Below, one piece after another: positions 46,626 to 56,084 of a DNA stretch of 64,000 bases (position 1 is its first letter; the number at the start of each line of letters is the position of its first letter). The stretch is taken from NCBI GenBank assembly GCA_965227215.1, contig OZ245729.1, positions 496,001-560,000 of the forward strand, written 5' to 3'. Below the pieces are notes generated by a model, which was not told the origin of the DNA, searched no databases, and was given only the letters and a program-made list of their open reading frames with translations. The DNA comes from Gracilimonas sp965227215 (lineage in GTDB: Bacteria; Bacteroidota; Rhodothermia; Balneolales; Balneolaceae). Both the position numbers and the translations under genes were made by a program.

Positions 46626-46854
46626 GTGATGGCAAGACATTTGACTACAAAAGTGGAAAAAGATCCCCGAATTTACTTGGTGGGCTATGATCCTTCAGCT
46701 TCAACTTTTGTGGCTAATCGTGCCGATGGTGCTGCCACAAAAATTGATGGAATACTTAGGGATTCGCCCCCAATGACTGCTTTTCTTACGCTTGAACTAC
46801 TTTTCGCAGATCATTTGCATCAGAAGTTAGAGAGAAAATTTAAGTCTATTCAAC
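46626..46854 (+). pseudogene. Possible C-terminal remnant of a flavin/NAD(P) oxidoreductase
   Basis: The frame from 46626 reads MARHLTTKVEKDPRIYLVGY then DPSASTFVANRADGAATKID, a pattern reminiscent of the nucleotide-binding C-terminal part of FAD-dependent oxidoreductases. It lacks any upstream domain and runs on into the UspA gene region, so it is not credited as a whole gene. The assignment is weak. Confidence 0.3.
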
Positions 46855-47832
46855 TTAAATCTGCATCTCTTTCTCTGGTCTGACGGTTACCGCAGGGATG
46901 GTGGAATATTGTACTACTTTCTCAGCGGTTGAACCGAGAAGTAAATGAGACAGTCCACTGCGCCCATGCGTTGCCATTATGATCAGATCCGCATGTTCAT
47001 CACTATATTCTGTAATTGCATTATGGGCAGATATTCTTTTCTCGATAACCGTATTTATATTAACCGTCATCGTTGAATCTCCCTCTCCAATCATGATTTG
47101 ACCATCGAAGGAATCTGATCTATTAAGTTTTGCTTGATTCCAGAATTTTTTGAAAAATTCATCTATAGCATCATAAATAACATCCCGGATATTCTCAGCC
47201 TCCGTCTTATGCGTGTTTTTTTTGAAATTTTCAGTCTGTGAGCCGTGCAATTCCAACACATGGTACAATATGATAGAAGCTCCATGTTTAAGCGCGATGG
47301 AAATAGCCATTGGCAGAGCTTGAAGTGAAGCCTGAGAACCGTCCGTTGGTACTAATATATTCTTTATGTTTTCAATGGCAGGTTTGTCAGTGTGTAAAAC
47401 CGGTACTTTAGAGTAGCGAATCACCTTTTCGGTAATACTGCCTTGCAGGAAGTCAGAATTATGCTGTCCCTTAGCAGCCATTACAATTAAATCGTATTCA
47501 TTTTTTGTGGCATGCTCTGAAATAGCTTTAGATGGTTTGGGAGCAATCTTTACAAAAGAAGCACCTTTATTTTCGGGTTGTACATAGTTCTCCATTAGCT
47601 CATTAATTTTTTGTGATGCCTGCTTTTGAGCATGTGGATAAACATCTTTTTCCATATCAAGAGGAGCACCAAGCTGTTTCAGGCTTTCCCCAAAATATCG
47701 GAAGGATGGAATAACATGAATGTAATCAACCTTGGCATCATATCGGCGCGCTATTTGCTGTGCATGACTGTATGCCTTGGATGCATTATCGGAGAAGTCT
47801 GTTGGGACTAATATCTTTCTAATTTTATACAT
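46855..47832 (-). CDS. Tandem universal stress protein (two UspA domains)
   Basis: The 325-residue protein has two UspA domains: one beginning KILVPTDFSDNASKAY (about residue 6) and one beginning NILVPTDGSQASLQAL (about residue 159). The second has the ATP-binding glycine motif THGRSGLSHLLLGS; the first has a weaker AAKGQHNSDFLQGS. Such proteins help survive stress and starvation. It is a single minus-strand gene. Confidence 0.92.
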   Translation of the reverse strand: MYKIRKILVPTDFSDNASKAYSHAQQIARRYDAKVDYIHVIPSFRYFGESLKQLGAPLDMEKDVYPHAQKQASQKINELMENYVQPENKGASFVKIAPKPSKAISEHATKNEYDLIVMAAKGQHNSDFLQGSITEKVIRYSKVPVLHTDKPAIENIKNILVPTDGSQASLQALPMAISIALKHGASIILYHVLELHGSQTENFKKNTHKTEAENIRDVIYDAIDEFFKKFWNQAKLNRSDSFDGQIMIGEGDSTMTVNINTVIEKRISAHNAITEYSDEHADLIIMATHGRSGLSHLLLGSTAEKVVQYSTIPAVTVRPEKEMQI

Positions 47833-48116
47833 GGCAATTTTTTTTGATGTGGTTTATAAAGTAATGCTCTGAACCCGAATACTTAACATATTATAATAAG
47901 TATTAGGCCAAATAGAACAAAAGATCTTAGATTGCATAACATCCGGAAATACTTGATAAAAATTTTATGTATGATTCATTTATTGTTTTCAAAATCCTTT
48001 TTACCGGGGCCATTTCGCTTACGTACTATAGTTGAAAAATCTTGGTCAAGCAGGATTAAAATAGTTTATCAATGGAGTTTTACTAAATAAAACTAACCTA
48101 AAAGTATAATTAAACG

Positions 48117-48692
48117 ATGGAAGCAATCTCAGATCCTTGGATCCCCCTATTAATTTTTATCGCTCGTATTTTCGATGTAAGCTTTGGCACACTACGTGTT
48201 CTATTCGTATCACGAGGACTAAAAATCCGAGCTAGTTTGTTTGGTTTTTTTGAAGTATTAATCTGGGTTTTAGTAATAGCACAGTTGATACAACATTTAA
48301 ATAATTGGGTAAATTATGTTGCCTATGCTGGCGGTTTTTCAATAGGCACTTACATAGGGATAACACTGGAGAACAAACTTAAGGTTGGTACGGTCTTAAT
48401 TAGAATAATTACCCATCAGGATTCTTCAGGTTTAATTGATAGTCTGAAAAAGGCCGGTGTAATGATTACAAGTGTTGACGCAACTGGCAGTGTCGATTCG
48501 GTTAAAATTATTTTTACCATAATTAAGCGAAAAATGTATAAGGAAATAGTCGAAATTATTGAACATTTTGATTCGGAAGCATTCTACTCTATTGAAGATG
48601 TAAAGTTTACTAACAGAAATAACTCTGACTTTTCCGCCTTGGCACAACGAAGTGCATTTGATCGACTTCTTAGAGTCAGAAAGAGTTTGTGA
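48117..48692 (+). CDS. UPF0316 (DUF5698/DUF2179) membrane protein
   Basis: The 191-residue protein has three N-terminal hydrophobic helices with ARIFDVSFGTLRVLFVSRG and GGFSIGTYIGITLENKLKVG, then a soluble DUF2179 domain (VLIRIITHQDSSGLIDSLKKAG). The family is of unknown function; DUF2179 domains often bind small ligands. Confidence 0.88.
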   Translation: MEAISDPWIPLLIFIARIFDVSFGTLRVLFVSRGLKIRASLFGFFEVLIWVLVIAQLIQHLNNWVNYVAYAGGFSIGTYIGITLENKLKVGTVLIRIITHQDSSGLIDSLKKAGVMITSVDATGSVDSVKIIFTIIKRKMYKEIVEIIEHFDSEAFYSIEDVKFTNRNNSDFSALAQRSAFDRLLRVRKSL

Positions 48693-48934
48693 AATATCGA
48701 TGTGAAAGGTAAAGTGAATCCAAGGTAATTTTTTCCAAGCGGGTGTTACTTAATAAATCTTTCGAACATCTTTACAGCCAACCCGGTTTGTTCCAAACCT
48801 GAGGTCTAAATTTAATCGCTACCTTTAATTTAGTTCCAACAAAACTTCTGTTAAGAAATACTCTTGAAGTAAGACTAATATAAGTCAGAGAGAGCTGCCT
48901 CACTGGCCTATCTCTAATAGAAATTGGCTGGATA

Positions 48935-49674
48935 TTATTTTGCAAAAAGCCCATTTCGACTGAAAGGCGCATCCTCATTCAATACAAAAAAGACCAGGTC
49001 TGAATCTTCATTACTAACCAGATCCAGTAATTCATTTTTGATCACAATGGAATCACCTTTTTCGACATTCTGACTGTTATTCTCAATGGTGATATTTCCG
49101 TTGAACACGTACAAGAGTCCGGTCTTTCCGTTCAGATCCGGTGTTTGCAAGGTGTTTTTTTTCTCAAGACGCACATCATAAAAAAGTACATCACTTCGGA
49201 AGATCATGGGAGCCTCCGAGCGTTCGTGTCCTGCCAGTAGTCGCCAGGTATTCAGGCTGTAAGTTTCTTCCAATTCCAAGAATTGTATCATTGGCTCGAG
49301 GCCGTCTGCTTTTGGGCGAATGAAAATCTGGAGCATTTGGACGGTTTCTTCGCCTTCGGGAACACCTTCCTCGTGGTAAATTCCACTGCCTGCATTCATC
49401 AGCATTAAATAATTTTTGTGAATGCCCAGATCGTTTTTGTTACTGTCTTTGTGGTGCATGGTGCCTTTTCGGATATAGGATAAGATTTCCTCATTTTGAT
49501 GCATATGCATCGGTACAAGCGCACCTCCTTCAAGGATGGCGTGTTCCAGTCGCCCGATTTGGGCAATGCCGTGATCGTCCCATCCTTTGAGATATCGTCC
49601 CAGTGGTAAAAACCGAGAAGTAAAGGGGCCTCGGCTAACTTTTTTTCTTTTTTTGCTTTGGTTACATGTATCAT
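48935..49674 (-). pseudogene. Pirin-like (cupin) protein with a homopolymer frameshift
   Basis: The minus-strand start MIHVTKAK runs through two A7 tracts (near 49630-49650). In the original frame it decays into non-family sequence. One extra A would continue it as VSRGPFTSRFLPLGRYLKGW and DDHGIAQIGRLEHAI, joining the intact frame with MHMHQNEEILSYIRKG and MLMNAGSGIYHEE, giving about 246 residues. That matches pirin proteins, with the His-rich iron-binding cupin motif. Whether the shift is real or an error cannot be told. Confidence 0.75.
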
Positions 49675-49704
49675 AATATTCTGCTAGTTATTTATTGAAC
49701 TTAA

Positions 49705-49827
49705 TCAAGCTCTTCCATCAGGATCATTCAGGTAGATGGCTTCCGATACTCCATGGTCACTGGCTCCGGTAATTGGATAGTTGGCGTCTATCACTCGTTT
49801 ATATATTTCCGTAAGCTCCTTCCGTGT
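49705..49827 (-). pseudogene. C-terminal remnant of a VOC (glyoxalase/dioxygenase-like) protein
   Basis: The minus-strand frame reads TRKELTEIYKRVIDANYPI then TGASDHGVSEAIYLNDPDG and a stop, which matches the C-terminal half of catechol-2,3-dioxygenase-like VOC proteins (GASDHxVSEAIYLxDPEG). No N-terminal half exists upstream, where a small protein gene ends instead. Confidence 0.7.
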
Positions 49828-49851
49828 GGCATACCTCTTAGCCCTTCTAGA

Positions 49852-49989
49852 TTAGTAATAGGATATCGGGTCGCTGGCAGGAAATGTATGCATGAGGTAT
49901 TCGTCAAGCTGTTCATACTCTTTTCTTTTGTTTTGATCAGTTTCCTGCTCTTTCTTTACCGATTCTTTCTGTTTTGTTTCTTTGTACAT
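49852..49989 (-). CDS. Small FPASDP-motif protein
   Basis: This 45-residue frame (MYKETKQKESVKKEQETD...) ends LDEYLMHTFPASDPISYY. The C-terminal (L)DE...TFPASDPIS motif is found in many small bacterial proteins of unknown function. It is too short for the usual gene-length filters. It stands between the VOC remnant and the Crp-like gene. Confidence 0.6.
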   Translation of the reverse strand: MYKETKQKESVKKEQETDQNKRKEYEQLDEYLMHTFPASDPISYY

Positions 49990-50173
49990 TTTATTCTCCA
50001 ATTTAATGTGGTGGATTCCCTTCTTTTTTTACAGTAGAGTACAGATTGTATTCAACGGTATGTATACACTAACATAAAGACGTGCCTCTGAAAAAGCATT
50101 GATATCCATCACGAAAGGTCCTTGATATGTATCAAGGATGGAGGCCAGATGTAGCGATAAAGAGGGTTGTTTG

Positions 50174-50749
50174 TTATCGGCCTAAGTCTGCCCGTACTCT
50201 GCTCAGTGTTTCAGGGCTAACACCCAAATAGGAAGCCACCAGGTTTAGCGGCACTCGATTTAAGAACTCAGGGCTATCTTCAATCAAGCGTTTGTATTTT
50301 TCTTCCGCCGTAAGCCCCAATGCATTTTCCACGCGCTGTTGGAGTGCCACATACGCGTCCTGAACAATGATACGATAATAGCTCATGTAAGCCGGTAGCT
50401 CTTCCAATAGTTCATCGTGATTCTTCCTATCGAGCATGAGTAGCTCGCTGTTTTCCAGAACTTCGATATTTAACCTAGTAGGTTGCTCGGTTAAGAAACT
50501 TTGGAGATTTACCATCCACCAGCCCTCGAAAGCAAAACGAATCACATGTTTATTACCTGCCAAATCTACCGTGTAAGAATAAAGAGAACCTTTCTCTACA
50601 AAAGCCATTTCTCTGCATACATTGCCTTCCTGAAGTAGGAATTGTCGTTTGAGCATTCGTTTAGGGCGGAATTTATTCTTGAAATACTCCCATTCTTCAT
50701 TGGTTAGAGAAACATGCTCCTCCAAACTGTTTTTCAACCGCTCAAACAT
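50174..50749 (-). CDS. Crp/Fnr-family transcriptional regulator
   Basis: The 191-residue protein has an N-terminal cyclic-nucleotide-binding fold (about 15-125, with RFAFEGWWMVNLQSF) and a C-terminal helix-turn-helix, LVASYLGVSPETLSRVRADL. No cysteine set of the FNR type is seen. In Bacteroidota such regulators often respond to oxidative or nitrosative cues; the target here is unknown. Confidence 0.88.
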   Translation of the reverse strand: MFERLKNSLEEHVSLTNEEWEYFKNKFRPKRMLKRQFLLQEGNVCREMAFVEKGSLYSYTVDLAGNKHVIRFAFEGWWMVNLQSFLTEQPTRLNIEVLENSELLMLDRKNHDELLEELPAYMSYYRIIVQDAYVALQQRVENALGLTAEEKYKRLIEDSPEFLNRVPLNLVASYLGVSPETLSRVRADLGR

Positions 50750-51204
50750 AGATTATGCTTTCCTTTTAATTGATTCTTCCTACGAAAGTACATCGAAAAG
50801 CAGAAAATAAAAAAGCCGTTACCCTGTAAAAGGGCATCTGCTTACTTTGATCCAAAATATTGACTTATCGTCCTATTGCTGAATGAACTGAACCTTCAGT
50901 TCGAGATTAATTTTATCACAAACAACGGCTTTTTCAGTCTCAGTCGCCATATTCAAGGTTAGGTTAAACTCTTTTCCGCTTTGGACCCGGATAACATCAA
51001 CTTTTTTGATTTCAACTTATCTATACGACTGTTAACCATAACACAAATGACGGAACCATCGAAGTGCAATATATAGCCGACAAGGCCCTTCAGGCGGAAT
51101 GGGAAGACATAAAAAAAGCGAACCCGAAAGAACAGGTTCGCTTTAAAGAGATGTTTGGCTCCCCAGAAGTAGCGAACTTGCGAATTTTGTTCTCCATAAA
51201 ATGA
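50750..51204. other. Intergenic stretch with broken reading frames
   Basis: On the minus strand a 46-residue C-terminal piece (VDVIRVQSGKEFNLTLNMAT...) ends at about 50878. On the plus strand a 60-residue frame without a start codon (TIEVQYIADKALQAEWEDIK...) ends at about 51204. Neither matches a named family. An AAAGCGAACC/GGTTCGCTTT inverted repeat (51115-51144) with a minus-strand T-run lies inside. The stretch looks like eroded coding DNA. Confidence 0.4.
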
Positions 51205-51477
51205 CCTCTTAGGGCTTTAAACAGAGGTCCAAAAGGATACCGCTTCGAAATTGATTGGCAAAAACTGCATAAAACCTACCCTTTTTTGAATCATGCGAAC
51301 CTTTGTAAACCACGGTTTTCTGTTAAACAAAAGCCGCTTAAAAAGAAGAAACTCTCCCCTGTAGAGCAGGCTAAATTGTACCGTAAACTACTGGACTCAG
51401 GGAAGGTGAAGAACAAAGCTGCTATTGCTAGAAAGTTCGGTGTTAGCCGGGCCTGTGTGACGAAAGTATTATCTTAA
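51205..51477 (+). CDS. HTH-domain protein fragment (intact frame, no ATG)
   Basis: An open frame of 90 codons runs from a stop at 51202 to a TAA at 51475-51477; the only usual start in it is TTG at 51286 (63 residues). The end is a helix-turn-helix: SPVEQAKLYRKLLDSGKVKN then KAAIARKFGVSRACVTKVLS. This C-terminal HTH type accompanies site-specific recombinases and phage/plasmid proteins. A decayed second copy is at 31762. It is probably a remnant of a mobile element gene. Confidence 0.5.
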   Translation, partial: PLRALNRGPKGYRFEIDWQKLHKTYPFLNHANLCKPRFSVKQKPLKKKKLSPVEQAKLYRKLLDSGKVKNKAAIARKFGVSRACVTKVLS

Positions 51478-51593
51478 TCTTGTACTATTTATTCTAATAC
51501 CTAAAGAGTGAATACAGTGAAGCTAAATTTAAGCCTATCATCAATGATCTAACCTCAGCTGATAAAATATTAAGGATATCATTTATTTAAGAA

Positions 51594-53243
51594 TTAGAGC
51601 GATATACCCCGCTTCCAGGGTATGAAATCATACTGCTCCAGCTCCATGGATTTAGCAGGTTTACGTCCACTAGCCGTTTCAATAATATGATCCAGTATTT
51701 GTTCTCCCATTTCCTCAATAGTCTTTTCACCAGTGATCACATGACCGGTATTTATATCGATGATATCCGGCATTTTCTCAGCCAGAAGGGAATTGGAGGA
51801 TAGTTTTAAAACAGGAGCTATAGGATTACCCGTCGGGGTACCCAAGCCTGTTGTAAATAATATGATATTAGCTCCTGATCCTGCAAGTCCAGTGGTAGAT
51901 TCCACATCATTACCCGGGGTACATAGCAAATTCAATCCAGGCTTGGTAGCATATTCGGTATAATCGAGAACATCCATAATGGGAGAAGTCCCGCCCTTTC
52001 TGGCTGCCCCGGCTGATTTCATGGCATCGGTAATCAGACCATCCTTGATATTCCCCGGGGAGGGATTCATGTCAAAGCCCGAACCAGAATCGATAGCTGA
52101 CTGTTCGTAATTGCGCATGATTTCAATGAATTTTTCGGCATGTTCGTCTTTATTCATTCGATTGATCAATTCCTGTTCTACCCCACACAATTCAGGAAAC
52201 TCGCTCAGAATGGCTTTGCCGCCCAAAGCCACCAATAAGTCGCTGGTGTATCCTATTGCAGGATTCGCAGAAATACCGGAAAAGCCGTCAGAGCCGCCAC
52301 ACTCCAGCCCAATGGTCAGTTTACTTAAGGGAGCCGGTTTCCGGCTAAACTCGTTGGCCTTCACCAGTTCCATGAAGGTTTTGGAAATGGCATTCTCAAT
52401 TAAATCTTTTTCAATTCCCGTTGCCTGTTGATCCAGTATGATCACCGGCTTCTTAAGATCCGGGTTCACGGTGTTCAAAGCATCCCTGAACATATTAATC
52501 TGCGCATTCTGACATCCCAGGCTTAGTACGGTAGCCCCGGCTATATTGGGATTATTGATATATCCTGACAGCAGGCGACATAAGATTTCTGAATCCTGGC
52601 GGATGCCTCCACAACCTCCCTGGTGTGTCAAAAAGCGTATACCATCTATGTTTTTAAAAACCCGTTTTTTAGAGGGCTGTGGCTTTTCGGCGGTTTCAAC
52701 TTCTGGCACCCCCCCGTTCAGATTATCTTTCTCGTATTGGTTTACAAGGGAGTTGACCATCCCTACATAGGGATCCTCTTTTTCGAAACCAAGGGCTTGG
52801 TTAAAAGCTTTTTTTAGTACTTCAATATTTCGGTTTTCGCAAAACACCAGTGGAAAAACAAGCCAGTAGTTAGCCGCACCTACTTGCCCATCTTCACGGT
52901 GGTATCCATCAAAAGTAACATCTTCCCACCTGGATACCTCCGGTTCAGCCCAGCTCATCTTTTGCCGGTTTTCAATGCTAAAAGTATTCGACTTATGGGT
53001 CAGATTATGCGTGGTAATGGCTTCCCCAGTTTTAATGGCCCCCTGGGCCATTCCAACGGTCATGTTATACATGTGAATTTCATCACCCTTGTCAAAGTCT
53101 TTTAAAGCAAACTTATGCTTCGATTGGATATACTCCTTAACCGTGACTTCCAGATCATTCACCTGCACAGTGGTTCCACCCGGTATTTCCGTCAGGGCCA
53201 CGGCTACATCATCGTTGCTGTGAATTGTTATTGCTTCCATCAT
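51594..53243 (-). CDS. uxaA: Altronate dehydratase
   Basis: UxaA dehydrates altronate to 2-keto-3-deoxygluconate, the last shared step of galacturonate use. From the ATG at 53243 it has 549 residues; the longer frame to 53351 lies inside uxaB and is rejected. It has the N-terminal SAF-like domain (MEAITIHSNDDVAVAL) and the catalytic part with FLTHQGGCGGIRQDS and GLECGGSDGFSG, which hold the Fe-binding cysteines. It starts two bases after uxaB ends. Confidence 0.94.
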   Translation of the reverse strand: MMEAITIHSNDDVAVALTEIPGGTTVQVNDLEVTVKEYIQSKHKFALKDFDKGDEIHMYNMTVGMAQGAIKTGEAITTHNLTHKSNTFSIENRQKMSWAEPEVSRWEDVTFDGYHREDGQVGAANYWLVFPLVFCENRNIEVLKKAFNQALGFEKEDPYVGMVNSLVNQYEKDNLNGGVPEVETAEKPQPSKKRVFKNIDGIRFLTHQGGCGGIRQDSEILCRLLSGYINNPNIAGATVLSLGCQNAQINMFRDALNTVNPDLKKPVIILDQQATGIEKDLIENAISKTFMELVKANEFSRKPAPLSKLTIGLECGGSDGFSGISANPAIGYTSDLLVALGGKAILSEFPELCGVEQELINRMNKDEHAEKFIEIMRNYEQSAIDSGSGFDMNPSPGNIKDGLITDAMKSAGAARKGGTSPIMDVLDYTEYATKPGLNLLCTPGNDVESTTGLAGSGANIILFTTGLGTPTGNPIAPVLKLSSNSLLAEKMPDIIDINTGHVITGEKTIEEMGEQILDHIIETASGRKPAKSMELEQYDFIPWKRGISL

Positions 53244-53245
53244 TA

Positions 53246-54661
53246 TTAAATATTCTGAATCGCCTTTAACATTTCGCTTGAGTTGATGGACCTGTAGAAT
53301 TTTAGAACCAGATCTCTCATTCCATCCACCTTTTTTAAGTCCTGTTCCCACATCGACTTATTACTTAATACCTGATCAATCAATTCTTCATCATTTAGAT
53401 CCTGTCTTTCACTAAAAAACTGCAGGTTTTTGGCATCATCCCGTAGTTCATCATGTCGATTTTTATACAATTTAATGAGGCAGGCAAAGGCAAAGACTAA
53501 TCGTTTTGGCAGATGTCCTTTAATCTTTAAATAATCCAATACAGTGGGTAATACTCTAACCTTGTATTTTGAAACCGAGTTGAGTGAGATATCAGTGAGC
53601 TTGTGCTGGATAAAGGGATTTTTAAATCGTTCTATTGTATCATTTGCAAATTCGCTGGGGTCTCCTCTCGGAATCTGAATGGTAGGTACTATTTCATCAG
53701 ACATTATTTTTTGCATCATCTCCCCAACCACTTCATGGTCCATAGATTCAGCTACGGTCTCCAATCCGGAAAGCAATCCAATCTGTACCATCGAGGTATG
53801 AGCTCCATTCAGAATCCTCACTTTTTGCGTTCTGTAAGGAGTAATATCATCTACAAACTTCACATTTAAGTCAGCCTGCTCAGCAGGGAAAGCCTCTTTG
53901 ATCGCCTCTGGTCCCTGAACTACAAAAAGATGAAAAGCCTCAGACTTTACCACCAAATTATCATCATAACCAATACGTTCTTTGATTTCCTCAATTTCAT
54001 CTTTCGGATAGCCAGGTACTATCCGGTCAACCAAGGTATTGGCGAATATGGTTTGATTGGTAACCCATGACTTAAATTCATCACTTAACTCCCAGAGATC
54101 GATATACTTTATAATACACTCTTTGAGTTTGTCACCATTGCTCTCGATGAGCTCGCAGGGTAAAATATTAAGGGCCTTATCGGCTGCCCCTTCAAAGTGA
54201 TCAAAGCGATGCTTAAGCAGCTGCGTTAACTTACCTGGAAAGGTTTCAGCCAGTTCATTATCTGCAAGCTTGTCACTTTCCTTAAACTCAATCCCCGCTT
54301 CTGTTGTATTCGAAACCACCAATTCCAAGTCAGGATTCTCGGCCAGGGCGAAAAAAGCTTCCAGATCGTCAAACGGGTTTACTGCGCCGGTAACACATTC
54401 GATTTTACGGATTTCATCTACCTTTTTATCCCCTTCAATTCCCTGCTGTAGGTGATGATATAACCCATCCTGTTCTTTTAACACACTGACCATGCCTCGT
54501 TCTATAGGCTGAACAATCACGACCCCTCCTTCATAGGATGTTTCTTTATTAAAGATATCAATCATCCAGTCAATAAAAGCCCTTAGAAAATTACCTTCGC
54601 CAAATTGAATGACTTTCAATGGCATTTCGGGTTTATCTGTATCTCTAAGAAGGCTTTTCAT
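53246..54661 (-). CDS. uxaB: Tagaturonate reductase
   Basis: UxaB reduces tagaturonate to altronate with NADH. The 471-residue protein belongs to the mannitol/tagaturonate dehydrogenase family: VIQFGEGNFLRAFIDW (18-33) for NAD binding, and PYRTQKVRILNGAHT with the family lysine. A LacI-type operator (54692) lies 31 bases upstream. It is the first gene of an operon with uxaA. Confidence 0.93.
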   Translation of the reverse strand: MKSLLRDTDKPEMPLKVIQFGEGNFLRAFIDWMIDIFNKETSYEGGVVIVQPIERGMVSVLKEQDGLYHHLQQGIEGDKKVDEIRKIECVTGAVNPFDDLEAFFALAENPDLELVVSNTTEAGIEFKESDKLADNELAETFPGKLTQLLKHRFDHFEGAADKALNILPCELIESNGDKLKECIIKYIDLWELSDEFKSWVTNQTIFANTLVDRIVPGYPKDEIEEIKERIGYDDNLVVKSEAFHLFVVQGPEAIKEAFPAEQADLNVKFVDDITPYRTQKVRILNGAHTSMVQIGLLSGLETVAESMDHEVVGEMMQKIMSDEIVPTIQIPRGDPSEFANDTIERFKNPFIQHKLTDISLNSVSKYKVRVLPTVLDYLKIKGHLPKRLVFAFACLIKLYKNRHDELRDDAKNLQFFSERQDLNDEELIDQVLSNKSMWEQDLKKVDGMRDLVLKFYRSINSSEMLKAIQNI

Positions 54662-54691
54662 AGATTTACATTAGTTTTTGGCTTATTTAAG

Positions 54692-54702
54692 TTATCGGTT
54701 AA
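54692..54702 (-). promoter_or_regulatory. Candidate LacI-type operator upstream of uxaB
   Basis: TTAACCGATAA (minus strand) is 31 bases upstream of the uxaB start. The same sequence or TTAACCGGTAA occurs upstream of the SDR gene (58364) and in front of the pectinase remnant (59678). Confidence 0.55.
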
Positions 54703-54936
54703 GTAACCTTGCCTATTGTAACAGAAAAGCAACTCTAATACAATCAAAAAGTACAAATAACGACAACATTCAGTCGTTTGGCCGATTTAGCTGCTACCGC
54801 GTACTTTTTTAGAAATTTAAAGATGCCTACTGGCATCAGTATGAGTGCCCGCTCAATCAGGGCCTATGCAGAGTATCTCCTGTGCATTAAAAAGCGACCC
54901 ACATTCATAGAGCATCTGAGAAATATAACTGGGTTG

Positions 54937-55926
54937 CTAAATAGATAGCTCACAAGGTAATTCAACCACAACCGGGCTGTACTCTTCTTCAGAATTAATT
55001 TCATTTAGTAACTGCTCAACCGCTTGTCTTCCTAAAGATTTTGTAGGCTGGTCAATGCAAATAAAAGGGGAAATCAGGTATTCATTAAAATCACTTTTAC
55101 CAAAACTCAATATCTTGACCTCCTGCGGATCGATCCCGTTCTCGTTCATATATTTTAAAGCCCCTAAGCCAACTGGATAGCTTACTGTAAATAAGGCCTC
55201 AGGAACTCCATATGATTTCACTAATTTATCAAAACTCTCATAACCAGCCTTCTCATTATAACCTCCTTCAACAATAGCGCTGGAATCTATTTCTAATCCC
55301 GCTTCTTTCAGGGCATCTTCGTAGCCCAGCCTTCGGTTTCGGCCAATATCTACGGAGTCAAAGCCGGACAAATGGGCAATCTTCCCATAGCCTTCGTTAA
55401 TTAAATAACTAACCCCCACCCGGGCATTGTTTCTGTCTTCGGCTTTTATAAAACTGAAACCTGCATCGCTAAATCCCCGGTCAAAAAATACCAGATTTAT
55501 GCCCATATCTTTGACAACATCAAATCGTTCGAGGTCTTTGGTCTGTTCGGTAGTAGATACAAGTAAACCGTCTACCCTCATCTGCATCATGGTTTCGATA
55601 TGAATTTTTTCAAGCTTTTCATCTTCCAGAGAAACCCCAATAATTACCTCATATCCATGTTTGAAGGCTGTGTTGTAAATGGATTCTACCACCGAAGCAA
55701 AAAAGTAATGGGCAATTTTGGGAATGATAAGCCCGATGGTTTTTGATTTTGATGATGTAAGGGATCGGGCTACCAAATTGGGCCGGTACTTCATTTTTTT
55801 GGCCATTTTTTTGACCTTTATTCTAGTCCCTTCTGATATATCCGGATGGTCGCGCAGAGCCTTTGATATACTCACCTTGGTCAAATTCAATTCATCAGCA
55901 ATATCCTGTAATGTGACATTTTTCAT
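54937..55926 (-). CDS. LacI-family transcriptional regulator
   Basis: The 329-residue protein has the LacI helix-turn-helix at the N-terminus (LQDIADELNLTKVSISKALRDHPDIS, hinge helix RPNLVARSL) and a sugar-binding domain. It sits inside the uronate locus between uxaAB and uxaC, so it probably represses those genes and responds to a uronate intermediate. The candidate operators TTAACCGRTAA are assigned to it by position. Confidence 0.94.
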   Translation of the reverse strand: MKNVTLQDIADELNLTKVSISKALRDHPDISEGTRIKVKKMAKKMKYRPNLVARSLTSSKSKTIGLIIPKIAHYFFASVVESIYNTAFKHGYEVIIGVSLEDEKLEKIHIETMMQMRVDGLLVSTTEQTKDLERFDVVKDMGINLVFFDRGFSDAGFSFIKAEDRNNARVGVSYLINEGYGKIAHLSGFDSVDIGRNRRLGYEDALKEAGLEIDSSAIVEGGYNEKAGYESFDKLVKSYGVPEALFTVSYPVGLGALKYMNENGIDPQEVKILSFGKSDFNEYLISPFICIDQPTKSLGRQAVEQLLNEINSEEEYSPVVVELPCELSI

Positions 55927-55974
55927 TTCATTGTATTTATTTAAGAGCTAATAGGTATAGCCATTCAAAGGCCT

Positions 55975-55998
55975 AATGGTATTTAATTAAATACCATT
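55975..55998. promoter_or_regulatory. Perfect 24-bp AT-rich palindrome
   Basis: The half-site AATGGTATTTAA is followed directly by its exact complement TTAAATACCATT, with no mismatch. It lies about 50 bases upstream of the LacI start and 87 bases past the uxaC end. It could be an operator for autoregulation or a different regulator; a terminator is less likely, since no T-run follows. Confidence 0.5.
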
Positions 55999-56084
55999 TT
56001 GACAAGATTGCCCTCATAATACATAGCCAGCTTTTTCTATTGGTCAGGCACCCATTTTCTGTACATGACTACCTGAATTACCTT

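Noticed and set aside
49753..50037. Plus-strand 94-residue frame rich in Phe and Leu
   Set aside because: It is opposite the VOC remnant and the FPASDP small protein, which both show recognisable motifs.
51111..51144. AAAGCGAACC/GGTTCGCTTT hairpin with a minus-strand T-run
   Set aside because: It looks like a terminator but no minus-strand gene ends just upstream; it also falls in a broken plus-strand frame, so it is not listed as a terminator.
54822..54946. Plus-strand 41-residue frame before the LacI stop
   Set aside because: It overlaps the LacI stop codon and matches nothing I can name; too short to support.
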